Below, piece after piece: positions 33,918 through 42,715 of a stretch of DNA of 64,000 nt. Position numbers and translations under genes: made by a program. The stretch lies in contig NZ_AZDV01000028.1 of NCBI RefSeq assembly GCF_001434835.1, forward strand, positions 176,363-240,362. The letters are read 5' to 3'. This DNA comes from Levilactobacillus acidifarinae DSM 19394 = JCM 15949. GTDB taxonomy: Bacteria; Bacillota; Bacilli; Lactobacillales; Lactobacillaceae. Below the pieces are notes generated by a model. The model had not been told where the DNA came from. It did no database searches and saw only the letters and a program-made list of their open reading frames with translations. Each line of letters opens with the position of its first letter. The first letter of the stretch is position 1.

Positions 33918-34790
33918 TTAACTTTCTTTTGCTTGGGATGTGGCGGCTTCCACCTGAGTCAATAGGGCCGTCACGGCCGGATTAGTCGTCTTGGGGGAGG
34001 TTAACACGTGCGCGTGAATATGGTTAACAATGTCCGTGGGAACCACCGTTAGCTGTCCCTCCGCCAATTCTCGTTCAACCATGGCCCGTGGTAAATAGCT
34101 AAAGCCCAAGTCACTGATAACACTAGCCTTAATCGCCGCAATACTGGGTAACGAAAGCGTCCGAAACTGGCGTTGATGTTGTTGCCAAGCGCTGGTCTCA
34201 AATTGGTTACGGTAACTACATTCGGGTTCATTAGTCATTAAAGTGGCCTGCGAGTCCGCCAGTAGCTGTTGCCAGGTCATGGGCTGAGCCGTCACCAATA
34301 CCATCTCCTGTTCACCTAAATCGTGATCCGTTAACCGGGCACTAGGTCTGCTCGGCCACAACATAAAGGCCACGTCGACGTCTCCACGTAATAAAACCTC
34401 TTCGTTATGCCGACAAGTGGCATTTTGTAAGGTGATTTGCAGTTGTGGCGTTGCCTGCTGCACCTGATGTAGTGCGGCAGCCACTAGCGAAATCGTCAAA
34501 GATTCGGGAGCGGCTACTCGCAACGTTGCCGTGCTGCTTTGTGCACCTAGTTGACGAATTGAGGCCACGTTAGCCAGCGTTCGCTCGACTAAGGGTAATA
34601 ATTGCGTCCCCGCCACGGTAATCTGTACCTGTCGCCGTCGATAGTCGAATAACTTACTGCCCAGTTCTGCCTCAAGATGACGCATCTGCATCGATACTGC
34701 CGATTGAGTGTAGCCAAGGAGCTGAGCCGCTTTAGAAAAGTTGCGTGTTGCCGCAATGGTTTGAAAGGTAATCAGTTCTTGAATTTCCAT
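33918..34790 (-). CDS. LysR family transcriptional regulator
   Basis: A 290-residue regulator. The N-terminal helix-turn-helix (FQTIAATRNFSKAAQLLGYTQSAVSMQMRHLE) is followed by a periplasmic-binding-like effector domain from about residue 90. The start is ATG 34790 with GGAGG five bases upstream. It is divergent from a GNAT gene; the intergenic region has two AT-rich palindromes suitable for LysR binding, so the GNAT gene is a likely target. The effector is unknown. Confidence 0.92.
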   Translation of the reverse strand: MEIQELITFQTIAATRNFSKAAQLLGYTQSAVSMQMRHLEAELGSKLFDYRRRQVQITVAGTQLLPLVERTLANVASIRQLGAQSSTATLRVAAPESLTISLVAAALHQVQQATPQLQITLQNATCRHNEEVLLRGDVDVAFMLWPSRPSARLTDHDLGEQEMVLVTAQPMTWQQLLADSQATLMTNEPECSYRNQFETSAWQQHQRQFRTLSLPSIAAIKASVISDLGFSYLPRAMVERELAEGQLTVVPTDIVNHIHAHVLTSPKTTNPAVTALLTQVEAATSQAKES

Positions 34791-34804
34791 AGAGGCCTCC
34801 AACC

Positions 34805-34839
34805 ATCAATATTTTTGATTTTACCTATGATAAATATCA
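34805..34839. promoter_or_regulatory. Two palindromes between LysR gene and GNAT gene
   Basis: ATCAA-TATTT-TTGAT (34805-34819) and TGATA-AA-TATCA (34828-34839). Both are compatible with LysR-type dyads of the T-N11-A kind, in the divergent promoter region. Confidence 0.5.
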
Positions 34840-34904
34840 ATTATACAACTGTGTAGCAATCAATTACACTAGGCTTTAATCAACTTTTGAAATGAGGACT
34901 TGTC

Positions 34905-35390
34905 ATGAAAATTCTACCGTATCACCCCAGTGTCTTGGCGCAAGCTCAACTGGTCGATCTCATTAATTACTGTCAAAATACCGAGGCTCACTTAGCTATC
35001 AAAATGGCCGAGCAAGCCGATATTTTCGCCATTCCCCAGGTTTACCAACAGTCTGGTGGTAACTTCTGGATTGCTCAAGACGCCCAACAAATTGTAGGGT
35101 GCATTGCGCTACTACCGCTAGACGCACATACCGGTGTCCTGAAAAAATTTTTTACCTACCCACCTTACCGGGGTCAACCCGTACGATTAGGTGCCCAACT
35201 GTTCGACCAACTGCTCAATTTTGCTCAGCAGCACGACTTTACCCGCTTAGTCCTGGACACTCCCGCCGCCGAGACTCGTTCACACACGTTCTACGAACAT
35301 CACGGCTTCCGACGCATCACGCCTAACGAATTAGCCGTTGCCTATTCGTATCCCGACCGTCATTCATGGCTATATGAACTTCAACTTTAG
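34905..35390 (+). CDS. GNAT family N-acetyltransferase
   Basis: A 161-residue acetyltransferase. The acceptor-side strand FWIAQDAQQIVGCIALLPLD and the motif VLKKFFTYPPYRG lead to the acetyl-CoA loop around RGQPVRLGAQLF (a less regular version), with LVLDTPAAETRSHTFYEHHGF as the last motif. It starts after GAGGAC. Its stop codon overlaps the stop of the convergent phosphatase gene. It is probably controlled by the divergent LysR regulator. Confidence 0.85.
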   Translation: MKILPYHPSVLAQAQLVDLINYCQNTEAHLAIKMAEQADIFAIPQVYQQSGGNFWIAQDAQQIVGCIALLPLDAHTGVLKKFFTYPPYRGQPVRLGAQLFDQLLNFAQQHDFTRLVLDTPAAETRSHTFYEHHGFRRITPNELAVAYSYPDRHSWLYELQL

Positions 35391-36229
35391 TGCCCTTTTG
35401 TCAAGTACAACCGTTTCAACTGGGTCTGCCTGGCTGGTGTTAATCCTAAACGTTTTAAGAAATTGGCCATCGATCCGTACTTCTGGTCAATTCGTTGATA
35501 CGCCGCCGTTAAATCACCCTTGGTCACCGCATTGATTCGTTGTAAGTGCGTCTTCGCGCGCTTCCCTGGTGTCCGCTGATTCAAGAAGACCACGTACGGA
35601 TCACGAGCAAGGTAGGTATTGGAATAGAGGTATTCACGTAAGATGGTCTGCTTGCTGACGCCTAACGCCGATAGGACCAGCATCGCGCCAATCCCCGTAC
35701 GATCCTTCCCGTAGGTACAGTGAAATAACGTTGCTCCCGCTGGTTGCTGTAAAAGTTGGTTAAAAAATGCCCGGTACCCCCGCAGAGCGATTGGATCACT
35801 GACTAGTCCCTGGTAGAACTGCTTCGTGGTCCGTTGACCGTAGCTGTTGGCGACCACGCTATCTTGATGGTAGGTCGTGTGGACAACTCGTGGGTCCGGC
35901 GTCTGTTGAATCTCCCGACTCGACCGAAAATCCACGATGGACCGCAAGTGGTAAGTCACCCGCAACGTCTTTAGGTCCTGCGCCGTATAATCGGCGAGCT
36001 TACTGGAACGAATCAGCCGGTGGGGCCGCAGTGTCTGCCCACTCTTGGTCCGAATCCCCCCTAAATCTTGCACGTTGGTCGGTCCCTGCAGAGCAACGTG
36101 GGTGCCAACGACCGATTTAGGTGCCTTAGTGTTAGTAGTCCCTGCCTGAGCCGCACACCCACTTAACCCGCTAAACAGCAGGCTACTCAGTATAATCACC
36201 ACGCCAATTCGCTGACCGATTATTCTCAT
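35387..36229 (-). CDS. Lipoprotein tyrosine-protein phosphatase
   Basis: A 280-residue exported phosphatase. The N-terminus is a lipoprotein signal with lipobox LSGC (Cys25). The catalytic loop HCTYGKDRTG has Cys171 and Arg177 (CX5R), typical of the Tyr-phosphatase family 3 (LipA/MptpB-like), with an early NVQDLGGIRT motif. It would act on phosphotyrosine or phosphoinositide-like substrates outside the membrane. ATG 36229 is chosen; a TTG two codons earlier is closer to GGAGG. It follows an unknown gene (48-base gap) and overlaps the convergent GNAT gene. Confidence 0.9.
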   Translation of the reverse strand: MRIIGQRIGVVIILSSLLFSGLSGCAAQAGTTNTKAPKSVVGTHVALQGPTNVQDLGGIRTKSGQTLRPHRLIRSSKLADYTAQDLKTLRVTYHLRSIVDFRSSREIQQTPDPRVVHTTYHQDSVVANSYGQRTTKQFYQGLVSDPIALRGYRAFFNQLLQQPAGATLFHCTYGKDRTGIGAMLVLSALGVSKQTILREYLYSNTYLARDPYVVFLNQRTPGKRAKTHLQRINAVTKGDLTAAYQRIDQKYGSMANFLKRLGLTPARQTQLKRLYLTKGH

Positions 36230-36277
36230 GCTCAACTCGACCTCCTCAACCCCTGAATGACCTCACGTTACCATAGA

Positions 36278-36778
36278 TTAGTCCGGACGGAGCGTTTCTC
36301 GCTTATTTCCGACCCGTTCGGCCTGCCACTGATGAAAAGCGGTCACGTAATAGGGCTCAAAGGGACGACCGTTGGCTTGGTAGAAAGCCTGATTGACCAA
36401 CATGATGTACCCAATCAACGCGTGCTGATTGTCAACGGGTAACGCCTTACGGGAAACCGCGGTTAGGCACCGAATCTGGGTCGGCCGCGCTAACTTATAA
36501 TCAACCGTACATTGCGCCACATTCCCTTTTCGATAGCTGGCGACCCGTGCCGCAAATTGCACCTGATCCCCCGCGGAGAGCGTCCCCAGTCTTAAAAAAC
36601 CCAGCGTATAGTTAAACCATAAATGATCGGTGACCAGCTGGTTCGTGACGGTGTAAATATCCCGCAGTAACAACGTGGGAGCGTAATGGTGTCCGTAACT
36701 CTTGAATCCCGGTCGCACAAAGGTCCCTCGAAAGACGTGTCGTTCCCCACTTCCCAATTTAACTAGCATCTGGCGCAT
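36278..36778 (-). CDS. Hypothetical protein, 166 aa
   Basis: Not recognised. A soluble basic protein with no signal peptide. Its first half (GERHVFRGTFVRPGFKSYG, APTLLLRDIYTV, LVTDHLWFNYT, LSAGDQVQFAARVASYRKG) looks like an OB-fold or small beta-barrel of a nucleic-acid-type binding domain; this is a shape impression only. AGGAG lies eight bases before the start. It lies upstream of the phosphatase gene, probably in one transcript. Confidence 0.7.
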   Translation of the reverse strand: MRQMLVKLGSGERHVFRGTFVRPGFKSYGHHYAPTLLLRDIYTVTNQLVTDHLWFNYTLGFLRLGTLSAGDQVQFAARVASYRKGNVAQCTVDYKLARPTQIRCLTAVSRKALPVDNQHALIGYIMLVNQAFYQANGRPFEPYYVTAFHQWQAERVGNKRETLRPD

Positions 36779-36998
36779 ATTGCCCACTCCTATCGCTCTT
36801 AGATTACGTTTAGAATAGCACAGCGACCATACGTTCCCCTAGCTTTACGTCTTACAAATTCAATAATGACGCCCAGTCCCTACTAGCACTTACTCGAGGA
36901 CTGGTCTATTTTATTTCTAATAAATTTACGTTATAAACGCTTAAATATAGAATATTTTGTTATTATTGACTAGAAGTTCCTGATTGGAGAGAATTTCT

Positions 36999-37310
36999 AT
37001 GTTGGAAACGATTAGTCAACTCGTTCACGAAAAGCGTAAAAGCCTTGGTCTGACCATTGAGCAACTTGCGCAACGGTCCGGCGTTTCGGTTAGTCTGATT
37101 TCACGAATTGAACGGGGAGACCTCAAAAACATCAGCATCAACAAGCTGAATGACCTAGCCCAATCCTTGGAACTTCGGTTGGGAGATTTCTTTGTTGATG
37201 ACCGGTTATCTGGGGTGAAAACTTTAGCCCTGGTCAAGTACCTGGAATCGTTACCCCAACGCCGACGAGAAACCGTGGCAGGAGCCGTTTTAAAGCTCGT
37301 CAAACATTAG
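36999..37310 (+). CDS. XRE family transcriptional regulator
   Basis: A 103-residue protein with one helix-turn-helix domain of the phage-Cro/SinR type in residues 1-65 (KRKSLGLTIEQLAQRSGVS, SRIERGDL) and a short helical C-terminal tail that may dimerise. TTGGAG precedes ATG 36999. It stands alone and ends in a bidirectional terminator. The target is not visible. Confidence 0.88.
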   Translation: MLETISQLVHEKRKSLGLTIEQLAQRSGVSVSLISRIERGDLKNISINKLNDLAQSLELRLGDFFVDDRLSGVKTLALVKYLESLPQRRRETVAGAVLKLVKH

Positions 37311-37320
37311 CTCCAATCAA

Positions 37321-37359
37321 AAACACCCCAACGAAAAATTTCGTCGGGGTGTTTATTTT
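37321..37359. terminator. Bidirectional terminator, XRE gene/pepN
   Basis: AAACACCCC...GGGGTGTTT with inner ACGAAA/TTTCGT, then ATTTTT on the plus strand and A/T-rich sequence on the other. Confidence 0.85.
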
Positions 37360-37367
37360 TAGTCGAC

Positions 37368-39905
37368 TTAAGCCTGAATAGCTTGAGCCACGGCGGCGTT
37401 AACCGCCGCCTTTTCATCTTCAATCAGGCTAACCCGACTGCCGATGACCTTAGTGTCCATCTTGATTTCACGCGTCAAACCAGGCGTGTTGATCTTGGGT
37501 TCAAAGAAGGCCTTGAACTCAGCAAAGCGTTCTGGCGTGTGGAATACACCGGCCGTCACGGTGATGTACGTGGTGAATTCCATGTCGCCACCCACCGTGT
37601 CTTCCAGCCATTGCCAGTCATTGCGTAACCAATCCCAAGCCGCTTGTTGGGCCGCGTTATTGGCTAACGTGCCGCGGTACCAAGCTCGCAAGTCTTGGGG
37701 CTTGACCGTGTCGGCATCTTCAAAGACCTCAATCAACTTGGCGATCAACGCCTTATCGGTCGTACTCGTCACAGCCGCGGCCAGATCCGCCTTGTAACTC
37801 GGATCCGTTGACGTCCGGTATTCAGCCAACAAGTGATCGAATAACTCGGCGGTCCCAAAGTGCTTCACTTCGTTAGCTAAGACCAAGACCCGAACGTCCG
37901 CTGATAAGGTCCCCAAGTGGTCGGCATTGGCCGTAAACAACGCATGGGCATCCTGAATGGCTTGGGCGTTTTGCGCGTAGAGTGCCGCGTTTAACACGTA
38001 TGGCCGGGTCAATTGATCATCGTTAGTGTCTGTCGCTTGTGGCGTCCAGCCTAACCGGGCTACCTGTTGGGCACTTAACCGATCGAAGAGGGTTTGTAAG
38101 GCCTTTTCTTCGGCGGAATCTGGTGTCACGAACTTCTTCAAGTTGTTGGCAATCCGGTATAATGCGGCATTAACGACCGTCGCTGGATTGTCCGCAAAGC
38201 GTGCCAGTAACGGCACAACCGTCGCGTAGGAAATCTGACGACCATCGGCTAATAACCGCAGATCTTGTAAGACCTGTAATTGGGAAATGGCATCCAGGTC
38301 GGCCACGTGGTCCAAAATATCGGTTAATAACGCGTCATCGTATTTCACGATAAAGTGCGAGTTGTTGCCCACATTAACTCTGAACGGTTCGCCAGCGGCC
38401 TGCCGTAACTCGGCGTAGTTCCCCAACGTCACGGTCTGGTCTTCAAAAATGGCGGGAGCGGCCGCGTAGTTGCTGTTCAACGGAATCTTCCATTGACGCC
38501 CTTCGTCTTGACCTTCCCCAACAAAGAACTGGGTTTGCTTCAAGGTCAACTGGCCGTTTTCCACAGCGGCCGTTACAACCGGATAACCGGGTTGTTCCAA
38601 CCAGGTATTCATGATACTGCCGACGTCCATCCCGGAAGCTTCACCCAAAGCAGCCCAGAGATCGGCGCCCTTGGCATTGTTGTACTGGTGGGCTTCAAAG
38701 TACGCCTTCAAGCCCTTGCGTAGTGCATCGTCACCGACTAATGCGCGCGCCATGACCAGCATCCGGGCACCCTTGGCGTAAACGATGGCACTGTCAAACA
38801 ACGCGTCGATTTCGGCAGGGTCTTCCACTTGAACGTGGACGGATTGGACTCCGTCCGTAGCGTCCCGCTGTAAGGCCATTGGGGCGTCGGACGTCTGGAA
38901 GGTTTCCCAGATGTGCCAATCGGGTTCGATCGCGTCAATCGCGACGTATTCCATCATGTTGGCAAAACTTTCGTTCAACCAGAGGTCGTCCCACCACTTC
39001 ATGGTGACCAGATCACCGAACCATTGATGAGCCAGTTCGTGGGCAATCACGGTGGCAACCCGTTGCTTCATGTCTAAGGCCGTGTTAGCGGGATCGAGCA
39101 ACAAGTAGGCTTCCCGGTAAGTGACCAGACCCCAGTTTTCCATGGCGCCCGCGGAAAAGTCCGGTAAGGCTAACTGCCAGGAATGTGGTAGTGGGTATGG
39201 GGTCTGGTAAAAGTCTTCATAGAACTCAATGGACCGCTTGGCGATATCCAACGCAAAGTCGAGTTCGTTGGCTTGGTGTGCCTTAGTCGCGAAGACGCCG
39301 ACTTCCACGCCACTCTTGGTTTTGGTAACCTTCTTTTGCAGGTCCCCAAAGGCAAAGGCAATTAGGTATGAAGACATCTTCTTGGTGGTGTCGAAGTAGT
39401 GGACGCCGTTTTCGGTCTTCACTTCAGGCATGTTGCTCAAAATCGTTTCGCCCGGTTGTTCGTCGAACTTGATGGCTAGGTCAAACGTGGCCTTGGCTTC
39501 GGGTTCGTCGACACACGGAAAGGCTTGTCGTGCCGCCGTCGTTTCAAACTGGGTCCCAATAATCTGTTTCTTTTCCCCGTTCAAGTCGTAGTAGGACGGG
39601 TAGATCCCCATCATACTGTCGGTCAGAGGCGCGGTGTAGGTGATGGCCACCGTAGTCTCACCGGTCTTACCCAAGTCGATGTGTAGGCCTTCGGCAGCTT
39701 CATCCAAGGTAAATGGCACATCGGTCCCATCGGCCGTGACGGACGAAATTGTCATGTATTTCTCATGAACGGAAATCGTGGGTTCTTTGGCATCCCCGGT
39801 GATTGTAGATGTCCCACTAATCTGCTTAGTGGCACGGTTAATGTCGATGTAGACATTGTAGTGCGTTGGTTGGAACGTCTGATAAAAGTGTTTCGATTCA
39901 GTCAT
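37368..39905 (-). CDS. pepN: Aminopeptidase N (M1 family)
   Basis: An 845-residue zinc metallopeptidase that removes N-terminal residues from peptides in the cytoplasm; the main general aminopeptidase of lactic acid bacteria. The GAMEN substrate motif is at 253-257, the zinc site is H289-E290-x-x-H293 with Glu312 (NESFA) as third ligand. Full family length with the C-terminal helical domain. GGAGGGG precedes the start. Monocistronic. Confidence 0.97.
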   Translation of the reverse strand: MTESKHFYQTFQPTHYNVYIDINRATKQISGTSTITGDAKEPTISVHEKYMTISSVTADGTDVPFTLDEAAEGLHIDLGKTGETTVAITYTAPLTDSMMGIYPSYYDLNGEKKQIIGTQFETTAARQAFPCVDEPEAKATFDLAIKFDEQPGETILSNMPEVKTENGVHYFDTTKKMSSYLIAFAFGDLQKKVTKTKSGVEVGVFATKAHQANELDFALDIAKRSIEFYEDFYQTPYPLPHSWQLALPDFSAGAMENWGLVTYREAYLLLDPANTALDMKQRVATVIAHELAHQWFGDLVTMKWWDDLWLNESFANMMEYVAIDAIEPDWHIWETFQTSDAPMALQRDATDGVQSVHVQVEDPAEIDALFDSAIVYAKGARMLVMARALVGDDALRKGLKAYFEAHQYNNAKGADLWAALGEASGMDVGSIMNTWLEQPGYPVVTAAVENGQLTLKQTQFFVGEGQDEGRQWKIPLNSNYAAAPAIFEDQTVTLGNYAELRQAAGEPFRVNVGNNSHFIVKYDDALLTDILDHVADLDAISQLQVLQDLRLLADGRQISYATVVPLLARFADNPATVVNAALYRIANNLKKFVTPDSAEEKALQTLFDRLSAQQVARLGWTPQATDTNDDQLTRPYVLNAALYAQNAQAIQDAHALFTANADHLGTLSADVRVLVLANEVKHFGTAELFDHLLAEYRTSTDPSYKADLAAAVTSTTDKALIAKLIEVFEDADTVKPQDLRAWYRGTLANNAAQQAAWDWLRNDWQWLEDTVGGDMEFTTYITVTAGVFHTPERFAEFKAFFEPKINTPGLTREIKMDTKVIGSRVSLIEDEKAAVNAAVAQAIQA

Positions 39906-40018
39906 GAATTCCCCTCCAAGTTAAAAAGCTATTAGAATAAATCCATTATACGCTATTCGTGGACTCGATGCCGCTATTCTGTAACGCGCTTCTCAGTCAA
40001 TTCTCATTTTATACAAAA

Positions 40019-40046
40019 ATGCAGTCCCGGTCCCCCGCAACTGCAT
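40019..40046 (-). terminator. Terminator after first matrixin-like gene
   Basis: ATGCAGT/ACTGCAT stem followed on the minus strand by TTTTTG, 9 bases after the stop. Confidence 0.75.
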
Positions 40047-40054
40047 CGCTTAGC

Positions 40055-40642
40055 TTATTGATTGACGTAGGCCTTCGCCAAGGCCAACTTATCTTGATGG
40101 TCGATACTCTTGTAACGATTTTTGGCGTACATCACGCTTTTTTTATCCTTGGAGTGGCTTAACCCTAAGGCGTGACCAATTTCGTGCGTCGCCACGTTCG
40201 CCCGCTGAGTCTTGGTGTAATTGTAGGCCGTCAAAAGTTCTCGGTTCAGCGTCGATTCCGCCGCCACAATTTCGCTCAGTGACGTCGCGTGGTGGTAAAA
40301 CGAATAGTGTGTGTAGCCCGTGAAGAGGTTACCATCACTAGTATTCAGGGTTGGAGCCGATTCAAGCGCAATATCAGCCCGTTGCCCGGCCTTGGCTAAT
40401 TTTAAATGCACAATTTTGGTCTTATTCCACCGTTTGATGGCCGTTTGCCAACTCGTCCGGCAACAGTGATCATGGCCTTCAAAACTATATGTAATGGTGC
40501 GGGAATCCCAGTGTCCCCAAGATGGAGTTTTATAGGTCTTGGCTTGGGCGGTCAGGAGACCACTCAGCCCAATCATTAAAGTGGTAATCATTAAACTGAC
40601 TTTTAATAGCCGACTAAGTCTATGGGTAAAAATACTAAGCAC
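40055..40642 (-). CDS. Secreted matrixin-like zinc metalloprotease
   Basis: About 195 residues with a signal peptide (residues 1-34, cut near AQA-KT). The zinc site H153-E-x-x-H157-x-x-G-x-x-H163 (HEIGHALGLSHS) and a Met-turn SVM (169-171) place it with M10 matrixin-type metzincins, but it is small and has no propeptide with a cysteine switch; it does carry a CC pair at 60-61. The start is uncertain: GTG 40642 is very near its ribosome site, and alignment with the paralogue at 42716-43285 puts the equivalent start at an ATT codon (40633). Substrate unknown. Confidence 0.85.
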   Translation of the reverse strand: MLSIFTHRLSRLLKVSLMITTLMIGLSGLLTAQAKTYKTPSWGHWDSRTITYSFEGHDHCCRTSWQTAIKRWNKTKIVHLKLAKAGQRADIALESAPTLNTSDGNLFTGYTHYSFYHHATSLSEIVAAESTLNRELLTAYNYTKTQRANVATHEIGHALGLSHSKDKKSVMYAKNRYKSIDHQDKLALAKAYVNQ

Positions 40643-40874
40643 TCACTTTCTTTACTGTCGCTGGGTTTCGGTTCTGTGTTGCTTAGTATGCGGGATAAAA
40701 TTGGATTACCCTCTAACCATTTCGCCCAGTCTGGTTAGTTTCTTCGCAACATTTAGCCCGATGTGGATAGAAAATTGCAAGATAACCGCTTACAGTTAGT
40801 CGTGAATTCCTTGACCCTTCTATACCCTATCCTAAGTTTTAAAGTTTATACTTATTTTGAATATAGTTTATAGA

Positions 40875-41654
40875 CTAGACTTCTTTTTGTGAGAAAAAAT
40901 AAAGGCCGAGCAACATGAACAAGCCGATGTAGCCTAAATTCCCCCAGAACATTTGCGTGTTCGTTAAATGCGTCAACTTCGTCAGCAACGGCATGGTCAC
41001 CTGCACCGAGTAGTTTAAAAAATTGATAGGATTCCACTTGAGTGGTTCCCACTTATCGATCAATTGGAACATCAACCGACTAATGACCCCTAACGCAAAA
41101 TACCCCACAATCCCACAAAGTGTGGCAACCAGTCCCTTCTTGAGCATCGCGGCGACCAAAAAGACGACGCTCAACAAAAGCCACAGGGTCACAAAGTTAG
41201 CGCTCGTTGCCGTTAGCCAATCCTGCCAAAGCGCCTGTTGGCTTCCTGGTAACGTCGCCGTCAACGCAAACCGATAGTCGGGCCAAACGATATGATTCGC
41301 AAAGGTCAGACCACCAACCAATCCGTAGAGCATCAACGAATACGTCAACATTGCCAACCACTTACTGACCAGTACCGCGGAGCGTGAATAGGCCTGAGTT
41401 ATCACGTTTTTCATCGTATTATATTCGAATTCACTCGAGATACTCCCGGCACAGGCCGCAATCATCATAAACACAATAAAGGCGGGACTCGCAAAACCGG
41501 CCACCCAGAATTCCTTAGCCAACGTATGGGTGTGGTACACCACGCCTAGCCACGCGAATCCGATATTCTGGAGAACCAAAAATCCCAATCCCCACCAAGT
41601 TCCCCGCCGTTTCAATAGCTTAAACATCTCTTGCCGATACAAATTTTTCATCAT
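40875..41654 (-). CDS. ABC-2 type transporter permease
   Basis: A 259-residue membrane protein with about six helices of the ABC-2 type (BcrB/EcsB-like group: MKNLYRQEMFKLLKRRGTWWGLGFL opening is typical). It is four bases downstream of the ATP-binding protein gene and forms the exporter with it. Such two-gene systems often give immunity to lantibiotics or bacteriocins or move lipids or peptides. Substrate not determined. It lies between two matrixin-like genes. Confidence 0.88.
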   Translation of the reverse strand: MMKNLYRQEMFKLLKRRGTWWGLGFLVLQNIGFAWLGVVYHTHTLAKEFWVAGFASPAFIVFMMIAACAGSISSEFEYNTMKNVITQAYSRSAVLVSKWLAMLTYSLMLYGLVGGLTFANHIVWPDYRFALTATLPGSQQALWQDWLTATSANFVTLWLLLSVVFLVAAMLKKGLVATLCGIVGYFALGVISRLMFQLIDKWEPLKWNPINFLNYSVQVTMPLLTKLTHLTNTQMFWGNLGYIGLFMLLGLYFFSQKEV

Positions 41655-41658
41655 GCCC

Positions 41659-42552
41659 CTACTCTCTAATTAAGTCCAAGACGGACTGTTCAAAATCACC
41701 ATCTTCATGCTGAACATCTTCAATCGATACCCCATATGTTGTTAAAATTTTCAAAACTGCCGCCACGGTATCCGTCGATCGTAACTGGACCCGAACGGGG
41801 GCGTGAGCTGTGACCAAATACCCGTTTTCCGCTAAAATTCCGGCAGCCCGTAAATCCTGATCGGTCGTTAGACTCAAAAAATGCTGGTTCCGCGCCAGTA
41901 GCTCCCGCATGGTTGTCTGTTGAACAACCCGACCATGATCAATCACAATAAGATCCTCTGCTAATTTTTGTAGTTCACTCAAAATGTGGCTCGAAATCAA
42001 GAAGGTCGTACCACTGGCCTGCTTCTTTTGGATCAGTTCCCGTAACTCTTTCGTCGCTTGCGGATCTAACCCGTTCATGGGTTCATCCAAAATGACCAAA
42101 CTCGGATTGTTGACTAATGCTAAGGCAATGCCCATCTTTTGCCGCATGCCTAGCGAATAACCTTTCACCCGCCGATCGATGTAAGGCGCCATGTGTAGCT
42201 CTTGGATAATCGTTTGGATGCGTTGGTTCTTATCAGCCGTCGGCGTGGCAAAGAGTTTCATCTGATTGCGACCACTAAGATACGGGTAAATGCCGGGATA
42301 CTCAATTAAGGCGCCCACGTCGGCTAACGCCGCATGGTGCCTAAACGTGCTAACTTGACCATTGATCGTGATGTCACCCTTGGCCTTGATCAGGCTGAGA
42401 ATCGCCTTCATAATGGTGGTTTTCCCCGCCCCATTCGCCCCGATTAATCCCACAATGTGCCCGGGCTGACAATCGAAACTCACGTGATGTAAGGCTTGTT
42501 TGCGACCAAAAGACTTCGTCAATCGTCGAACAGATAAAGCTGCTGTTTCCAT
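41659..42552 (-). CDS. ABC transporter ATP-binding protein
   Basis: A 297-residue ATPase of the BcrA/bacitracin-immunity type. Walker A GANGAGKTT (38-46), signature GYSLGMRQKMG, Walker B LVILDEPMNGLDP and H-loop SSHILSEL are complete; a C-terminal domain (about 210-297) follows as in BcrA. The start at 42552 has GGAGG six bases upstream. First gene of a two-gene operon with the permease. Confidence 0.92.
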   Translation of the reverse strand: METAALSVRRLTKSFGRKQALHHVSFDCQPGHIVGLIGANGAGKTTIMKAILSLIKAKGDITINGQVSTFRHHAALADVGALIEYPGIYPYLSGRNQMKLFATPTADKNQRIQTIIQELHMAPYIDRRVKGYSLGMRQKMGIALALVNNPSLVILDEPMNGLDPQATKELRELIQKKQASGTTFLISSHILSELQKLAEDLIVIDHGRVVQQTTMRELLARNQHFLSLTTDQDLRAAGILAENGYLVTAHAPVRVQLRSTDTVAAVLKILTTYGVSIEDVQHEDGDFEQSVLDLIRE

Positions 42553-42570
42553 ATCATTCCTCCTCATGTA

Positions 42571-42600
42571 CGTTGAGTATAGCAAATATTGATTATAGAT
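42571..42600 (-). promoter_or_regulatory. Promoter of ABC exporter operon
   Basis: Minus-strand extended -10 TGCTATACT with TTAACA 18 bases upstream as -35, about 25 bases before the ribosome site. Confidence 0.6.
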
Positions 42601-42679
42601 GTTAAAAGAACGTCTTATTAATTATTTAGTATAATAATATATTTAAAATGATAAAACATTTAATTAGAACCACGAAAAA

Positions 42680-42706
42680 ATCCCAGTTGCTGGCCACAAC
42701 TGGGAT
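42680..42706 (-). terminator. Terminator after second matrixin-like gene
   Basis: Perfect 10-bp stem ATCCCAGTTG/CAACTGGGAT followed by TTTTTT on the minus strand, ten bases past the stop. Confidence 0.9.
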
Positions 42707-42715
42707 AACCCTTAA

